Shown here one piece after another: positions 49,579 to 61,508 of a stretch of 64,000 nt of DNA. Under the pieces are notes generated by a model. The model was given only the letters and a program-made list of their open reading frames with translations. It had not been told where the DNA came from and ran no database searches. The stretch's first letter is position 1, and the number at the start of each line of letters is the position of its first letter. Origin of the DNA: Roseomonas mucosa ATCC BAA-692 (GTDB lineage Bacteria > Pseudomonadota > Alphaproteobacteria > Acetobacterales > Acetobacteraceae); assembly GCF_000622225.1 (NCBI RefSeq), contig NZ_JHWD01000003.1:186001-250000 (forward strand). The letters are read 5' to 3'. A program made the position numbers and the translations under genes.

Positions 49579-52345
49579 CCTCCCCCTCCCCGTCATCCAC
49601 CACGGGGAAGCAGGATGTCACACGTTCGTTATCGTCCAGGCGCAGCATGGTGACGCCCATGGATGTCCTCCCTGTGACCCGCACCTGGTCCACTGGCAGG
49701 CGGATCAGCCGGCCATTGTCGGTGACGAGCATGACATCGTCGCCCGGCTTGGCGGGGAAGGTCGCGACGACCTCGCGCCCCGTGCGCTTGCTCAGGCTGA
49801 TATTGGCGATCCCCTGCCCGGCCCGGCCGGAGACGCGGTACTCATAGGCGGAGGAGCGCTTGCCGAAGCCCTGGTCGGTCACGACCAGCAGCAGCTCCTC
49901 GGCCGCTTCCAGCTCGGCAAACCGCTCGGCGGAGAGCGAGACCTCCTCGCCATCCTCCACCGGCTCGTCGGCCTCCAGGGGTGCCTCGGCGGGTGCGGCC
50001 TCCTCGGCTCCCTCCTCCGCCTCGGCCCCGTTGCGGCGCCGGGCGGCGGCGGCCTTGAGATAGGCGGCGCGCTCGGCACTATCCGCCTCGACATGGCGCA
50101 GCACGGAAAGCGCGATCACACCGTCACCATCCGCCAGCCGGATGCCACGCACACCGGTGCTGTCGCGGCCGGCGAAGACGCGCAGCGTGTCCGTCTCGGC
50201 AACGAAGCGGATGCAGCGGCCATTGCGGGTGGCCAGCATCACGTCGTCGCCTTCACGGCAGGTCTGCACGCCGATCAGGCTGTCGCCTTCGTCCAGCTTC
50301 ATGGCGATCAGGCCGGAGGATCGGACATTGCGGAAATCCGACAGCCGGTTGCGGCGGACATTGCCACTGGCGGTGGCGAAGACGAGGTGCAGGTTCTCCC
50401 ACAAGCCCTCATCCTGCGGCAGCGGCAGCACCGCCGTCACATGCTCATCTTGCTGCAACTGCAACAACTGGCGCAGCGAACGGCCACGCGCCGTCGGGCT
50501 GGCGAGCGGCAGCTTCCAGACCTTCTCGCGGAAGGCCATGCCGCGCGAGGTGAAGAACAGCACCCACTGGTGCGTATGCGCGTTGAAGGAGCGCACCACC
50601 ACGTCGTCCTCGCGCGTCCCGGCGGCGGAACGCCCGCGCCCGCCACGGTTCTGCGCGCGGAAGCTCTCCAGCGTGGTGCGCTTCACATAGCCGTCGCGGG
50701 TCATGGTCACGACCATGAGGCCCGGCTCGATCAGGCTCTCGTCGTCCTGGTCCAGCACGCCATCGACGATCTCGGTGACGCGCGGCGTGGCGATCTGGGC
50801 GCGGACCTCGGCGAGTTCCTGCGACATCAGCTCCAGCCGCCGCACATGGCTGGCCAGGATGTCCAGGAGTTCGCGGATCCGGCCGCCGACCTCGTCCAGC
50901 TCGGCGACGATCTTCTCGCGCTCCAGCCCGGTCAGGCGCTGCAGGCGCAGCTCCAGGATGCCCCGCGCCTGGGTCTCCGTCAGGTGGACCGTGTCGTCGA
51001 TCACGACATTGCCGCTGTCGTCCACCAGCGCCAGCAGCGCGCCGACATCGCCCGCCGGCCAGGCGCGGGTCATCAGGGCCTCGCGCGCCGTGTTGGCGTC
51101 GGGGCTCTGCCGGATCAGGCGGATGACCTCGTCGATATTGGCGACGGCGATGGCCAGACCGATCAGCAGGTGTCCACGCTCGCGCGCCTTGCTGAGGCGG
51201 TAGCGGGAACGGCGGAGGATCACCTCCTCGCGGAAGTCGATGAAGGCGCGCAGCGCGTCCTTCAGCCCCATCTGCCGCGGCCGGCCCTTGTCGAGCGCCA
51301 GGATGTTCGCGGCAAAGGAGATCTGCAGCTGCGTGAAGCGGTAGAGCTGGTTCAGCACCACCTCCGGCGTCGCCTCGCGCCGCAGCTCGATCACGATGCG
51401 CATGCCGGAGCGGTCGCTCTCGTCGCGCAGGTCGGAGATGCCCTCGACCTGCTTGGAACGCACCAGCTCCGCGATGCGCTCCAGCAGCGTGGTCTTGTTG
51501 ACCTGATAGGGGATCTCGGTGACGACGATGGCATTGCGGTTGCCGCGCAGCTCCTCGATCGCCGTGCGGGCGCGCAGCGGGATGGCGCCCTTGCCGGTCT
51601 CGTAGGCGGAGCGGATACCCGCGCGGCCCAGGATCAGCCCGCCGGTCGGGAAGTCCGGCCCGGGCACCATCCGGATCAGCTCCTCCAACGAGATGTCGGG
51701 CTCGCGGATCATCGCCAGCGTGGCGTCGATGATCTCGCCCGCATTGTGCGTCGGGATATTGGTCGCCATGCCCACGGCGATGCCGTTGGCGCCGTTGACC
51801 AGCAGGTTCGGGAAGGCCGCCGGCAGGACGCGCGGCTCCTGCGCGCTTTCGTCGTAGTTCGGCTGGAAATCGACCGTATCCTCGTCGATGCCGACCAGCA
51901 GCGCGGCGGCGGACTTCGCCAGCCGCGCCTCGGTGTATCGCATCGCAGCCGGCGGGTCGCCGTCGATGGAGCCGAAGTTCCCCTGGCCATCGATCAGCGG
52001 CAGCCGCATGGAGAAGGGCTGCGCCATGCGGACCATGGCATCGTAGATCGCCGCGTCGCCATGCGGGTGATAGACACCCATGACGTCACCAACCACGCGG
52101 GCCGACTTGCGGTGCGGCTTGTCGGGCGTGTAGCCGGCCTCGTGCATGGCGAAGAGGATGCGCCGGTGCACGGGCTTCAGCCCGTCCCGCGCATCCGGCA
52201 GGGCGCGCGAGACGATCACGCTCATCGCATAGTCGAGGTAGGAGCGGCGCATCTCCTCCTCGAGCGCGACGGGCGTCCCGCTCAGCGGAACACCCGCGCC
52301 ATTCTCATCCCCGCCGTTGCCGGCGCCGTCCTCGGTCTCGCTCAC
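49571..52345 (-). CDS. gyrA: DNA gyrase subunit A
   Basis: 924 residues, GTG start with AGGA eight bases upstream. The breakage-reunion domain carries the catalytic Tyr137 in [10 protein letters not shown] (Tyr122 in E. coli). The quinolone region reads [18 protein letters not shown]: the E. coli Ser83 position is Ala98 and the Asp87 position is Asp102. The GyrA box equivalent is QNRGGRGR. The C-terminal domain has an acidic insert ([22 protein letters not shown]) near residues 765-790 and an acidic tail. It follows ssb at 59 bases. Confidence 0.96.
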
Positions 52346-52380
52346 GCTGTCATCCTAAAATCATTCCTGGTCCCATTTCT

Positions 52381-52404
52381 GGTCCGGGCCCTCGGGCCGG
52401 GACC
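52381..52404. repeat. Strong hairpin between ssb and gyrA
   Basis: Arms GGTCC-g-GGCCC and GGGCC-g-GGACC form an almost perfect 24-base palindrome abutting the ssb stop. There is no following U run on the minus strand, so it may stabilise or partly separate the ssb and gyrA messages and not end transcription. Confidence 0.5.
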
Positions 52405-52941
52405 TCAGAACGGGATGTCGTCATCCAGGTCGCCCTTTGGCGCATCCCAGCCGCCGCCGCCGCCGCCGCGCGAGGGCGAGCGTCCGCCGGAGGCGCCGCC
52501 GCGCTCTCCGCCGCCGGCGCGCGGGCCACCGCCGAAGCCGCCACCGCCGCCGCCGGAATAGCCGCCGCCCTCACCACCCTCGCCGCCGCTGGCGCGGCCG
52601 CCGATCATGGTCAGCTCGCCGCCGAAGTTCCGCAGCACGATCTCGGTGGTGTACCGGTCCTGGCCGTCCTTGTCCTGCCACTTCCGGGTCTCGAGCTTGC
52701 CCTCGATATAGACCGTGGAGCCCTTGCGCAGGTACTTCTCGGCCACCTCGCCCAGGCGCTCGTTGAAGATCGCCACCGAGTGCCACTCGGTCCGCTCCTG
52801 GCGGTTCCCCTCGCGGTCCTTGTAGTTCTCACTGGTGGCGATGCGGAGGTTCACCACCTTGCCGCCGTTCTGGAAGTTGCGGACCTCGGGGTCGCGCCCC
52901 AGATTGCCCACCAGGATCACCTTGTTGACGCTGCCGGCCAT
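52405..52941 (-). CDS. ssb: Single-stranded DNA-binding protein
   Basis: 178 residues. The OB fold covers residues 1-112 ([58 protein letters not shown] are separate pieces of it). A long glycine-rich linker (about 115-165) joins the acidic tip DDDIPF, which docks partner proteins such as RecG and exonuclease I. AGAGG is seven bases before ATG. It is divergent from uvrA, and a LexA site between the two suggests SOS induction. Confidence 0.97.
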   Translation of the reverse strand: MAGSVNKVILVGNLGRDPEVRNFQNGGKVVNLRIATSENYKDREGNRQERTEWHSVAIFNERLGEVAEKYLRKGSTVYIEGKLETRKWQDKDGQDRYTTEIVLRNFGGELTMIGGRASGGEGGEGGGYSGGGGGGFGGGPRAGGGERGGASGGRSPSRGGGGGGWDAPKGDLDDDIPF

Positions 52942-53354
52942 TCATCCACCTCTTGCCTGGCATCGGGCCTCTCTCCATCGCCCCGGCCAAGGGACGGGTG
53001 GGACAGGACACCGGGCCGACTCGTATCGCCCCGTGCGGCACGGCCGACAGGGTCGGGCGAACTTACCCAAGGGAAGCGGCGCTCGCCACCCCCAGGGGAA
53101 GTTCGCCCGGAAGGCGGGCGGAGGCGCCCCCCGGCAACCTCCACCCACGGCGTGGATATGGTATCACGGTTGCAAGAACACAATGTGAACTAAGCCGCAA
53201 ATCCTGCCATAATCGGCCCCTCACAGCCTGTTCCGCGGGAACCTTCAGGGACCCATCCGCTTTGCCCGACAGTCTTCCTCCCCGGTCCCCTTCCCGGACC
53301 CGCCGTCCCGGCCGCCGCACCGTCTCTGGCCAGGACACAGCCCAGGACACCAGC
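52942..53354. other. Divergent ssb-uvrA intergenic region
   Basis: 413 bases without a convincing gene. It contains the LexA box (53176-53190), a likely uvrA promoter with CATAAT (53208-53213) and TGAACT (53186-53191) overlapping the LexA box, and an inverted repeat GTTCC-GCG-GGAAC (53230-53242) in the uvrA leader. Leftward, TTCACA on the minus strand beside the same box may be the ssb -35. Frames that cross it have no family-like content. Confidence 0.6.
53176..53190. promoter_or_regulatory. LexA (SOS) box shared by ssb and uvrA
   Basis: GAAC-ACAATGT-GAAC matches the alphaproteobacterial LexA operator GTTC-N7-GTTC exactly on the opposite strand. It overlaps the -35 region of the probable uvrA promoter. 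Confidence 0.82.
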
Positions 53355-56357
<3,003 letters not shown>

Positions 56358-56408
56358 CCCCCGGCCGCGTCCCCGCCCCGAACGGGTTGGCGCGAGCGCG
56401 ATCGGTCC

Positions 56409-57230
56409 TCAGACCCGCCCGCGCAGCCCGGCCCAGGCCACCGCCAGCCGGTCTGCGCCGCCGCGTGGCCCGGGCGGCTGGGCGAGGTCCGCCCCATCGG
56501 CGATCCGCCGCAGGTCCCGCCGCGCCAGGACCAGCGGCAGGGCGGCGGCGACGGCCGGCTTCGGCAGGTCCCGCAGCGCCTTCCGCGCCTGCTCCAGCAC
56601 CGGCAGGGCCTCCGCCGCCAGCCGCCGTGCCACCGCCACCACGGCCGGGGCATCGGGGGCGATGCCCTCGGCCTCCGCCCCCGCCTCGGCCAGCATCTCC
56701 ACCGGCAGCAGGTTGCGCCCCTGCCGCGCCTGGAGCGGCAGGGTCCGCAGCACCCCGGCCAACCCATAGCCGGCGCCCGCCGATTGCAGCGCCGGCAACA
56801 GGGCCGGCGGCGCCCCCAGCAGCCGCCCAGCCGCCACCGCGAATCCGCCGGCCGAGCCGCGCAGGTAGCTCTCGAAGGCCCCCCGGCTCTCGATCTCCTC
56901 GGCCTCGGCCTCCCGCGCATCCACCATCGCCTGGAGATCCGCCGCATCCAGCACCCCGGCCGTGACCAGCGCGTGCAGCGGCCCCGCCACCTCGTGCCGC
57001 CGCACCGGCCGGCCTGCCGCCATCTCGTCCAGCGAATCGCGCCACCATTGCAGGCGGATCAGCGCCATCATCGGCTGGCTCACGACCTCCCGGGCCCGGG
57101 CCAGCTCGTTGTTGAAGGCGATCAGCGTGAACAGCGCCTCACGCCGCTCCGGCGCCGCGAAGAGCGCGCAGAGGAAGCGATCGGGGTCGCTGCGGCGCGC
57201 GATCGCGCCGATCTCCGACAATTCAGCCAT
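56409..57230 (-). CDS. Squalene/phytoene synthase family protein, degenerate active site (NDUFAF6-like)
   Basis: 273 residues from ATG 57230 (AAGG seven bases upstream). The fold signature is present: LFAAPERREALFTLIAFNNELARAREVVSQP, LQWWRDSLDEM, ESRGAFESYLRGSAG and LAGVLRTLPLQARQGRNLLPVEML (each read as shorter pieces). The first aspartate-rich motif of true synthases (DxxxD) reads NNELAR here, so prenyl-transfer catalysis is doubtful. The closest known analogue is NDUFAF6, a mitochondrial complex I assembly factor that keeps the fold without the activity. Such genes are widespread in Alphaproteobacteria beside yajC-secDF. Confidence 0.8.
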   Translation of the reverse strand: MAELSEIGAIARRSDPDRFLCALFAAPERREALFTLIAFNNELARAREVVSQPMMALIRLQWWRDSLDEMAAGRPVRRHEVAGPLHALVTAGVLDAADLQAMVDAREAEAEEIESRGAFESYLRGSAGGFAVAAGRLLGAPPALLPALQSAGAGYGLAGVLRTLPLQARQGRNLLPVEMLAEAGAEAEGIAPDAPAVVAVARRLAAEALPVLEQARKALRDLPKPAVAAALPLVLARRDLRRIADGADLAQPPGPRGGADRLAVAWAGLRGRV

Positions 57231-57328
57231 CGGCTGCCTTCTGGCGCCGCAAAGCCCGCCCCGCAAGGTTGACGCCTTACGGGGAGCCGCCCACCTTCCC
57301 GCCGGTTTCAACATTGGGGAGACCTCTC

Positions 57329-57964
57329 ATGGCCTTCAGCCTTCCGCCTCTGCCCTATGATCCCGGCGCGCTCGCCGCCCGCGGCATGTGCCAGGAGACG
57401 CTGGAGCTGCATCACGGCAAGCACCACCAGGCCTATGTCACCGCCCTGAACGGCCTCATCGAGAGCAAGGGCCTCGCCGGCAAGAGCCTGGAAGAGATCG
57501 TTGCCCAGGCTGGCAAGGGCGGCGCCGACAGCCAGCCCGTGCTGAACCAGGCCGGCCAGCACTGGAACCACATCCTGTTCTGGCAGGTGATGTCGCCCGA
57601 TGGCGGCGGCGACAAGCTGCCGGGCGCGCTGCAGACGAAGGTCGACAGCGACCTCGGCGGCCTGCAGAAGTTCAAGGACGACTTCAAGGCGGCCGGCGTC
57701 GGCCAGTTCGGCTCCGGCTGGGCCTGGCTGATCCAGGATGCCTCGGGCAAGCTGAAGATCACCAAGACCCCGAACGGCGCCAACCCGATCTCCACCGGCG
57801 AGGGCACGCCCCTGCTCGGCGTGGATGTCTGGGAGCACTCCTATTACCTGGACTTCCGCAACCGCCGCCCGGACTACCTGTCCAACTTCCTCGACAAGCT
57901 GGTGAACTGGGAATTCGTCGCCAGCCTGCTAGACAAGGGCCTGAAGTCCGGCCAGTCGGCCTGA
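57329..57964 (+). CDS. sodB: Superoxide dismutase (Fe type)
   Basis: 211 residues, ATG 57329 with GGGGAG eight bases upstream. Metal ligands are in LHHGKHHQAYV, QHWNHILFW, and DVWEHSYYLDF. The Gln in AGQHWNH is at the position that marks iron-type enzymes. It is cytoplasmic, with no signal peptide. A TTGACG (57269-57274) upstream could be part of its promoter, but no good -10 follows. A strong terminator comes after the stop. Confidence 0.94.
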   Translation: MAFSLPPLPYDPGALAARGMCQETLELHHGKHHQAYVTALNGLIESKGLAGKSLEEIVAQAGKGGADSQPVLNQAGQHWNHILFWQVMSPDGGGDKLPGALQTKVDSDLGGLQKFKDDFKAAGVGQFGSGWAWLIQDASGKLKITKTPNGANPISTGEGTPLLGVDVWEHSYYLDFRNRRPDYLSNFLDKLVNWEFVASLLDKGLKSGQSA

Positions 57965-58005
57965 CCCGCGTCCGGGCGGCCCTGATGGCGCCGCCCGGAA
58001 ACAGG

Positions 58006-58041
58006 AAAAGGGGGAACGCCATCGCTGGCGCTCCCCTTTTT
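58006..58041. terminator. Bidirectional terminator between sodB and yajC
   Basis: Stem GGGGA-a-CGCCA (58011-58021) with TGGCG-c-TCCCC (58026-58036), tetraloop TCGC, followed by TTTTT (58037-58041) and preceded by AAAA (58006-58009). It can end transcription from sodB and, in reverse, from yajC. Confidence 0.85.
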
Positions 58042-58081
58042 CGCGTCCGCTCCGGAGGCCCGGCCCCCGGTGGCTTCCGCC

Positions 58082-58432
58082 TCAGCCCTTGGCCACGGCC
58101 GTGTCGTTGGCCGCGGTGGGCCGCACCACGCTGCCGATCGTGCCGCGCAGTACGTTGACGCGGACATTGGGGGCGATCTCGACCTCCACCTCGTCCGTAC
58201 CTTCCTTGACCTTGGTGATCACGCCCACGATGCCGCCCGCGGTCACGATGCGGTCATTGCGCTTCAGCGACTGCAGCATGTTGCGGTGCTCCTTGGCCTT
58301 GCGCTGCTGGGGGCGGATCAGCAGGAAGTAGAAGACCACGAAGATCAGCAGCATCGGGGCGAGCTGCATCACGATTCCGGCGGCGCCGGAACTCCCGACG
58401 ATGTCTTGCGCGTAGGCGGTGGAGACGAGCAT
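58082..58432 (-). CDS. yajC: Preprotein translocase subunit YajC
   Basis: A small single-helix protein, 116 residues, accessory to SecDF. The helix is MLLIFVVFYFLLI followed at once by RPQQRKAKEH, the family signature, then LKRNDRIVTAGGIVGVITKV. The MLVSTAYAQ start resembles alphaproteobacterial YajC N-termini. Unusually no secD or secF follows; sodB lies convergently downstream. The neighbouring divergent DUF815 gene is a common partner. Confidence 0.93.
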   Translation of the reverse strand: MLVSTAYAQDIVGSSGAAGIVMQLAPMLLIFVVFYFLLIRPQQRKAKEHRNMLQSLKRNDRIVTAGGIVGVITKVKEGTDEVEVEIAPNVRVNVLRGTIGSVVRPTAANDTAVAKG

Positions 58433-58561
58433 GAGGGTTGGAGTTTCCCGGCTTGCGATGGATGGGGGCGGAACCTAGCCTTCGCCCCTCGCCCGTCAAC
58501 CCATCCTTGCGGGCCGACCCCATCATCACTGTCCTTCGCAGCAAAAACGAGTCCCGCCCAA

Positions 58562-59419
58562 GTGTCCGAACTTCTGCCGGCCCTGCTCCGGATCGCCGAG
58601 GCGCTGGAGCGCTTGGCCCCCGCCTCTCCCGCCCCACCTTCGCCGGAAGGCGCCGATGCCTTCGTCTGGCACCCCGCCCCCGAGCCGCGCCTCGCCCCCG
58701 TGCCCAGCGTGGCCGCGGTCGATGCCTCCCTGCTCCAGGGCGTCGAGGCGCAGAAGGCGCTGCTTCTGGAGAATACCGGCCGCTTCGCCCGTGGCCTGCC
58801 TGCCAACAACGCCATGCTCTGGGGCGCCCGGGGCATGGGCAAGTCCTCGCTGGTCAAGGCCGCCCATGCCGCTGCCAACCGGGAAAGGCCGGGCAGCCTC
58901 GTGCTGATCGAAATCCAGCGGGAGGACATCCGCACCCTGCCGGAGCTGCTGAACATCCTGCGCGCCCAGCCCCGCCGCTGCCTGGTCTTCTGCGACGACC
59001 TGTCCTTCGAGCGCGAGGACGCGGACTACAAGGCGCTGAAATCCGTGCTGGACGGCGGCATCGAGGGGCGCCCGGCCAATGTCCTCTTCTACGCCACCTC
59101 CAACCGCCGGCACCTGATGCCGCGCGACATGATCGAGAACGAGCGCTCCACCGCGATCAACCCCGCCGAGGCAGTGGAGGAGAAGGTCAGCCTTTCCGAC
59201 CGCTTCGGCCTCTGGATCGGCTTCCACAACTGCGACCAGCCGACCTTCCTGGCCATGGTGGAGGGCTATGCCGAGGCGCTGGGCCTCGACCTGCCACGCG
59301 AGGAGCTGCACGCCCGGGCCAAGGAATGGCAGGTCACGCGCGGCAGCCGCTCGGGCCGCGTCGCCTGGCAGTTCGTCACCGACCTCGCCGGCCGCCTGGG
59401 GCAAGCCCTGCCTGCATGA
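58562..59419 (+). CDS. DUF815 family AAA+ ATPase
   Basis: A 285-residue ATPase from GTG 58562. Walker A is WGARGMGKSSLVKAA, Walker B LVFCDDLSFE, and TSNRRHLMPRDM is a sensor-1-like segment; the C-terminal part (EKVSLSDRFGLWIGFHNCDQ) is typical of DUF815. The residues before GTG continue in frame without a start. The function of the family is unknown. It lies divergent from yajC and overlaps the following MBL gene in ATGA, so the two are translated together. Confidence 0.88.
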   Translation: MSELLPALLRIAEALERLAPASPAPPSPEGADAFVWHPAPEPRLAPVPSVAAVDASLLQGVEAQKALLLENTGRFARGLPANNAMLWGARGMGKSSLVKAAHAAANRERPGSLVLIEIQREDIRTLPELLNILRAQPRRCLVFCDDLSFEREDADYKALKSVLDGGIEGRPANVLFYATSNRRHLMPRDMIENERSTAINPAEAVEEKVSLSDRFGLWIGFHNCDQPTFLAMVEGYAEALGLDLPREELHARAKEWQVTRGSRSGRVAWQFVTDLAGRLGQALPA

Positions 59420-60453
59420 CCGCACCAGGGGATGTCCCGCAGGAGAACCCGCGCGGGGACGCGCCGCTTCAGGGGACACCCCAAGAGGTACCCCGAGGGG
59501 CACCCCAGGGAGCGGTCCGGGTGAAGGGGCGCTTCCTCAACCCGGACGGCACACGCCCCGGGCAGACGCGGCGGGCCCTCTGGCGCCTGTCGCGCGAACC
59601 AGCCGGGCCGCCCTGGCCGGAATGGGTCGAGGACCCGCCGCAGCCGCCTCCGGCCGAGCCGCCGCCCGGCCATGTGGCGATCACCTTCATCGGCCACAGC
59701 AGCTTCCTGCTGCGCTTCGCCGGCGGTCCGACCCTGCTGACCGACCCGGTCTGGAGCAAGCGTTGCAGCCCCTTCTCCTTCGCCGGGCCGAAGCGGGTCC
59801 GCGCTCCGGCAATCCCGCTCGAAAGGCTGCCGCCGATTGATGCGGTGCTGCTCAGCCACAATCACTATGACCACATGGATCTGCCGACCTTGCGCCGCTT
59901 GCACCCCGTGCCGGTCATCACCGGACTGGGAAACGGCGCCTACCTGGGGCGGAAAGGAATGCCCGGAGCGGTGGAGCTGGACTGGTGGCAGGAGGCTCCA
60001 CTGCCGGACGGGGCCACGGCCACCTACCTGCCCATGAAGCACTTCTCCGCCCGCACGCCCTTCGACGGCGGGCGGATGCTCTGGGGTGGCTTCGCGGTAC
60101 GGACACGGGAAGGCAGGCGATTGATCTTCTGTGGCGACACAGCCCATGGCCCGCATCTGGCCGAGATCGGCGCCCGGCTGGGGCCTTTTGCCGTCGGGCT
60201 GGTTCCGATCGGCGCCTTCGTGCCGCGCTGGTTCATGCATGTGGTGCATATGGACCCGGCGGAAGCCGTCCAGGCCCGTGCCGATCTCCGGATCGGGACA
60301 GCCGTCGCCATGCATTTCGGCACCTTCCGCCTGACGCGGGAGGCCTTCGATGCACCGGTGAGAGACATGGAGGCCGCCCGCGCTGCCGCGGGCCTGCCGG
60401 ACACCGCCTTCCGCGTTCCCGCCTTCGGCGAGACCCTGCTCCTGCCCCTCTGA
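59416..60453 (+). CDS. MBL-fold metallohydrolase (RomA / NAPE-PLD-like)
   Basis: A 345-residue hydrolase. The core has FIGHSSFLLRFAGGPTLLTDP, the metal motif LLSHNHYDHMDLPTL, MKHFSARTPFD, FCGDTAHG and AMHFGTFRL, the pattern of the RomA / N-acyl-phosphatidylethanolamine phospholipase D-like group. Residues 1-35 are a low-complexity Pro/Gly/Gln leader with a duplicated PQExPRG pattern, encoded by an imperfect repeat near 59467-59510. No signal peptide is seen. A phospholipid or N-acyl substrate is possible from the family only. Confidence 0.85.
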   Translation: MTAPGDVPQENPRGDAPLQGTPQEVPRGAPQGAVRVKGRFLNPDGTRPGQTRRALWRLSREPAGPPWPEWVEDPPQPPPAEPPPGHVAITFIGHSSFLLRFAGGPTLLTDPVWSKRCSPFSFAGPKRVRAPAIPLERLPPIDAVLLSHNHYDHMDLPTLRRLHPVPVITGLGNGAYLGRKGMPGAVELDWWQEAPLPDGATATYLPMKHFSARTPFDGGRMLWGGFAVRTREGRRLIFCGDTAHGPHLAEIGARLGPFAVGLVPIGAFVPRWFMHVVHMDPAEAVQARADLRIGTAVAMHFGTFRLTREAFDAPVRDMEAARAAAGLPDTAFRVPAFGETLLLPL

Positions 60454-60484
60454 CCTCACGGGTGGCGGGTCTGGCGTACCGGTC

Positions 60485-60820
60485 CTACCGCACCGGGCCG
60501 GTGCCCGGGCCGCCGCGGGCAGAGGAGCCGCTGCCCGACTCGTCGCGCGGCGTCGCGCCGGGCTGGGCCGGCGTCACCGCCGGGCTCCGGGCGGTGCCAT
60601 GCCCGATCGCGCTGCTGCCGCTGCCGGAATTGTCGCGTGGGGTGGAGCCGCTGCGGGGCGGCGTCACCGCCGGGCTGCTGCTGCTGCCCTTCCCCACGCT
60701 GCTGCTGCCGCTGTTCGACGTGTCGCGTGGGGTGGAGCCTTGGGCCCAGGTGGGCGGGGCCAGCATTGGCGCGGCCATCAGGCCCAGGACAGCGAAGGAT
60801 GTGGCGAGGTTCCGGCGCAA
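60485..60820 (-). CDS. Small secreted Ser/Gly-rich repeat protein, TTG start
   Basis: 111 residues, unrecognised. TTG 60820 has AAGGAG eight bases upstream and starts a clean signal peptide (RRNLATSFAVLGLMAAPMLAPPTWA, with an AxA-type site before residue 27). The mature chain is 2.8 copies of a 30-residue unit with the core TPRDxSxSGSS and a conserved SPAVTP spacer. The unit period is exactly 90 bases in the DNA. It is likely disordered and may bind cell wall or metal ions; no function is known. It lies convergent to the MBL gene, 137 bases downstream of DUF192 in the same direction. Confidence 0.68.
   Translation of the reverse strand: MRRNLATSFAVLGLMAAPMLAPPTWAQGSTPRDTSNSGSSSVGKGSSSSPAVTPPRSGSTPRDNSGSGSSAIGHGTARSPAVTPAQPGATPRDESGSGSSARGGPGTGPVR
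60488..60739 (-). repeat. 90-base tandem repeats within the small secreted protein gene
   Basis: Units at 60650-60739, 60560-60649 and a partial one at 60488-60559. The shared TCGCG-containing core recurs at 60723, 60633 and 60543, exactly 90 bases apart. Confidence 0.8.
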
Positions 60821-60957
60821 GCGTGCGTCTCCTTGCAGGCGTGGCTGCCGCCTGTTCCCCCCTGGGGTCCCGGTGCGGTGGCCCTGGTTCCGGCGGGCAA
60901 GCCCACTCTGCAGGGCCAACGGTGCCGGGGCGAAAAGGTTTGCGCCCCGGCCCCATC

Positions 60958-61461
60958 TCAGCTGTTGCCGAAGATGCGCTGCTCCACCTTGTCGCCCACG
61001 CGGATGCCCAGGCGCTCGGCGGTGCCGGCCGCCAGTTCCAGCGTCGCCCGGACCGGGCCGTTGCTCTGGATCACCGCCTCGCTGCGCGGCACCGTGCGCT
61101 CGGCGATGCGGTCGATGGTGCCGTCCTGCCTGATGAAGACCATGTCGAGCGATGTGACGGTGTTGCGCATCCACATGCCGCTCTGCATCGGACGCCCCCA
61201 GTCGAAGAGCATCCCGCCATCCGGCGCCACGCGCTGGCGGAACATCAGCCCGATGCGCTGCTGCTCGGTGTCGGTGGCCATCTCCACGTTGAAGACATGG
61301 CGCTTGCCGTCGCGGGTGATGATCGTCAGCGGCTCGGCCGGCAGCGGCGGCTGCGGCCCCTGCTGCGCCCTGGCCGGCCGCGCGGCCAGGGCCGGGAGCA
61401 CGGCCAGCGAGCCGAGGAGGAGGGAAGTCACCTGGCGGCGGCGCATCGCTTTCGGGTCCAT
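60958..61461 (-). CDS. DUF192 family exported protein
   Basis: 167 residues. The signal region is MRRRQVTSLLLGSLAVLPALA (an internal ATG at 61446 may be the start; 61461 is the longer choice). The mature part has VEMATDTEQQRIGLMFRQ, MLFDWGRPMQSGMWMRNT and SLDMVFI, the DUF192 signature. DUF192 is a small beta-barrel domain of unknown role. A hairpin GTGGGA-ATAAA-TCCCAC lies just upstream. It is divergent from coxG. Confidence 0.88.
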   Translation of the reverse strand: MDPKAMRRRQVTSLLLGSLAVLPALAARPARAQQGPQPPLPAEPLTIITRDGKRHVFNVEMATDTEQQRIGLMFRQRVAPDGGMLFDWGRPMQSGMWMRNTVTSLDMVFIRQDGTIDRIAERTVPRSEAVIQSNGPVRATLELAAGTAERLGIRVGDKVEQRIFGNS

Positions 61462-61491
61462 GGGGTCTGCATTCCATCTCAGAAAGATATC

Positions 61492-61508
61492 GTGGGAATA
61501 AATCCCAC
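61492..61508. promoter_or_regulatory. Palindrome in the DUF192-coxG divergent region
   Basis: GTGGGAATAAATCCCAC is a perfect six-base inverted repeat with a five-base AT centre, 31 bases before the DUF192 start. The size and symmetry suit a dimeric repressor site; it could also be a leader hairpin. Confidence 0.45.

Noticed and set aside
50093-52561. 822-codon plus-strand frame opposite gyrA and ssb
   Set aside because: Antisense shadow; the glycine linker of ssb becomes a Pro-rich run, which shows its origin.
56358-56408. Possible terminator between uvrA and the phytoene-synthase-like gene
   Set aside because: No stem followed by a T run on either strand.
59455-59520. Short repeats resembling a CRISPR or VNTR in the MBL gene start
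   Set aside because: Imperfect short duplication inside the coding frame that keeps the reading frame; too short and irregular for a CRISPR.
60456-60956. Minus-strand frame of 166 codons rich in Gln, Arg and Pro over the repeat region
   Set aside because: It has no signal or ribosome site; the alternative frame gives a coherent signal peptide and regular repeats.
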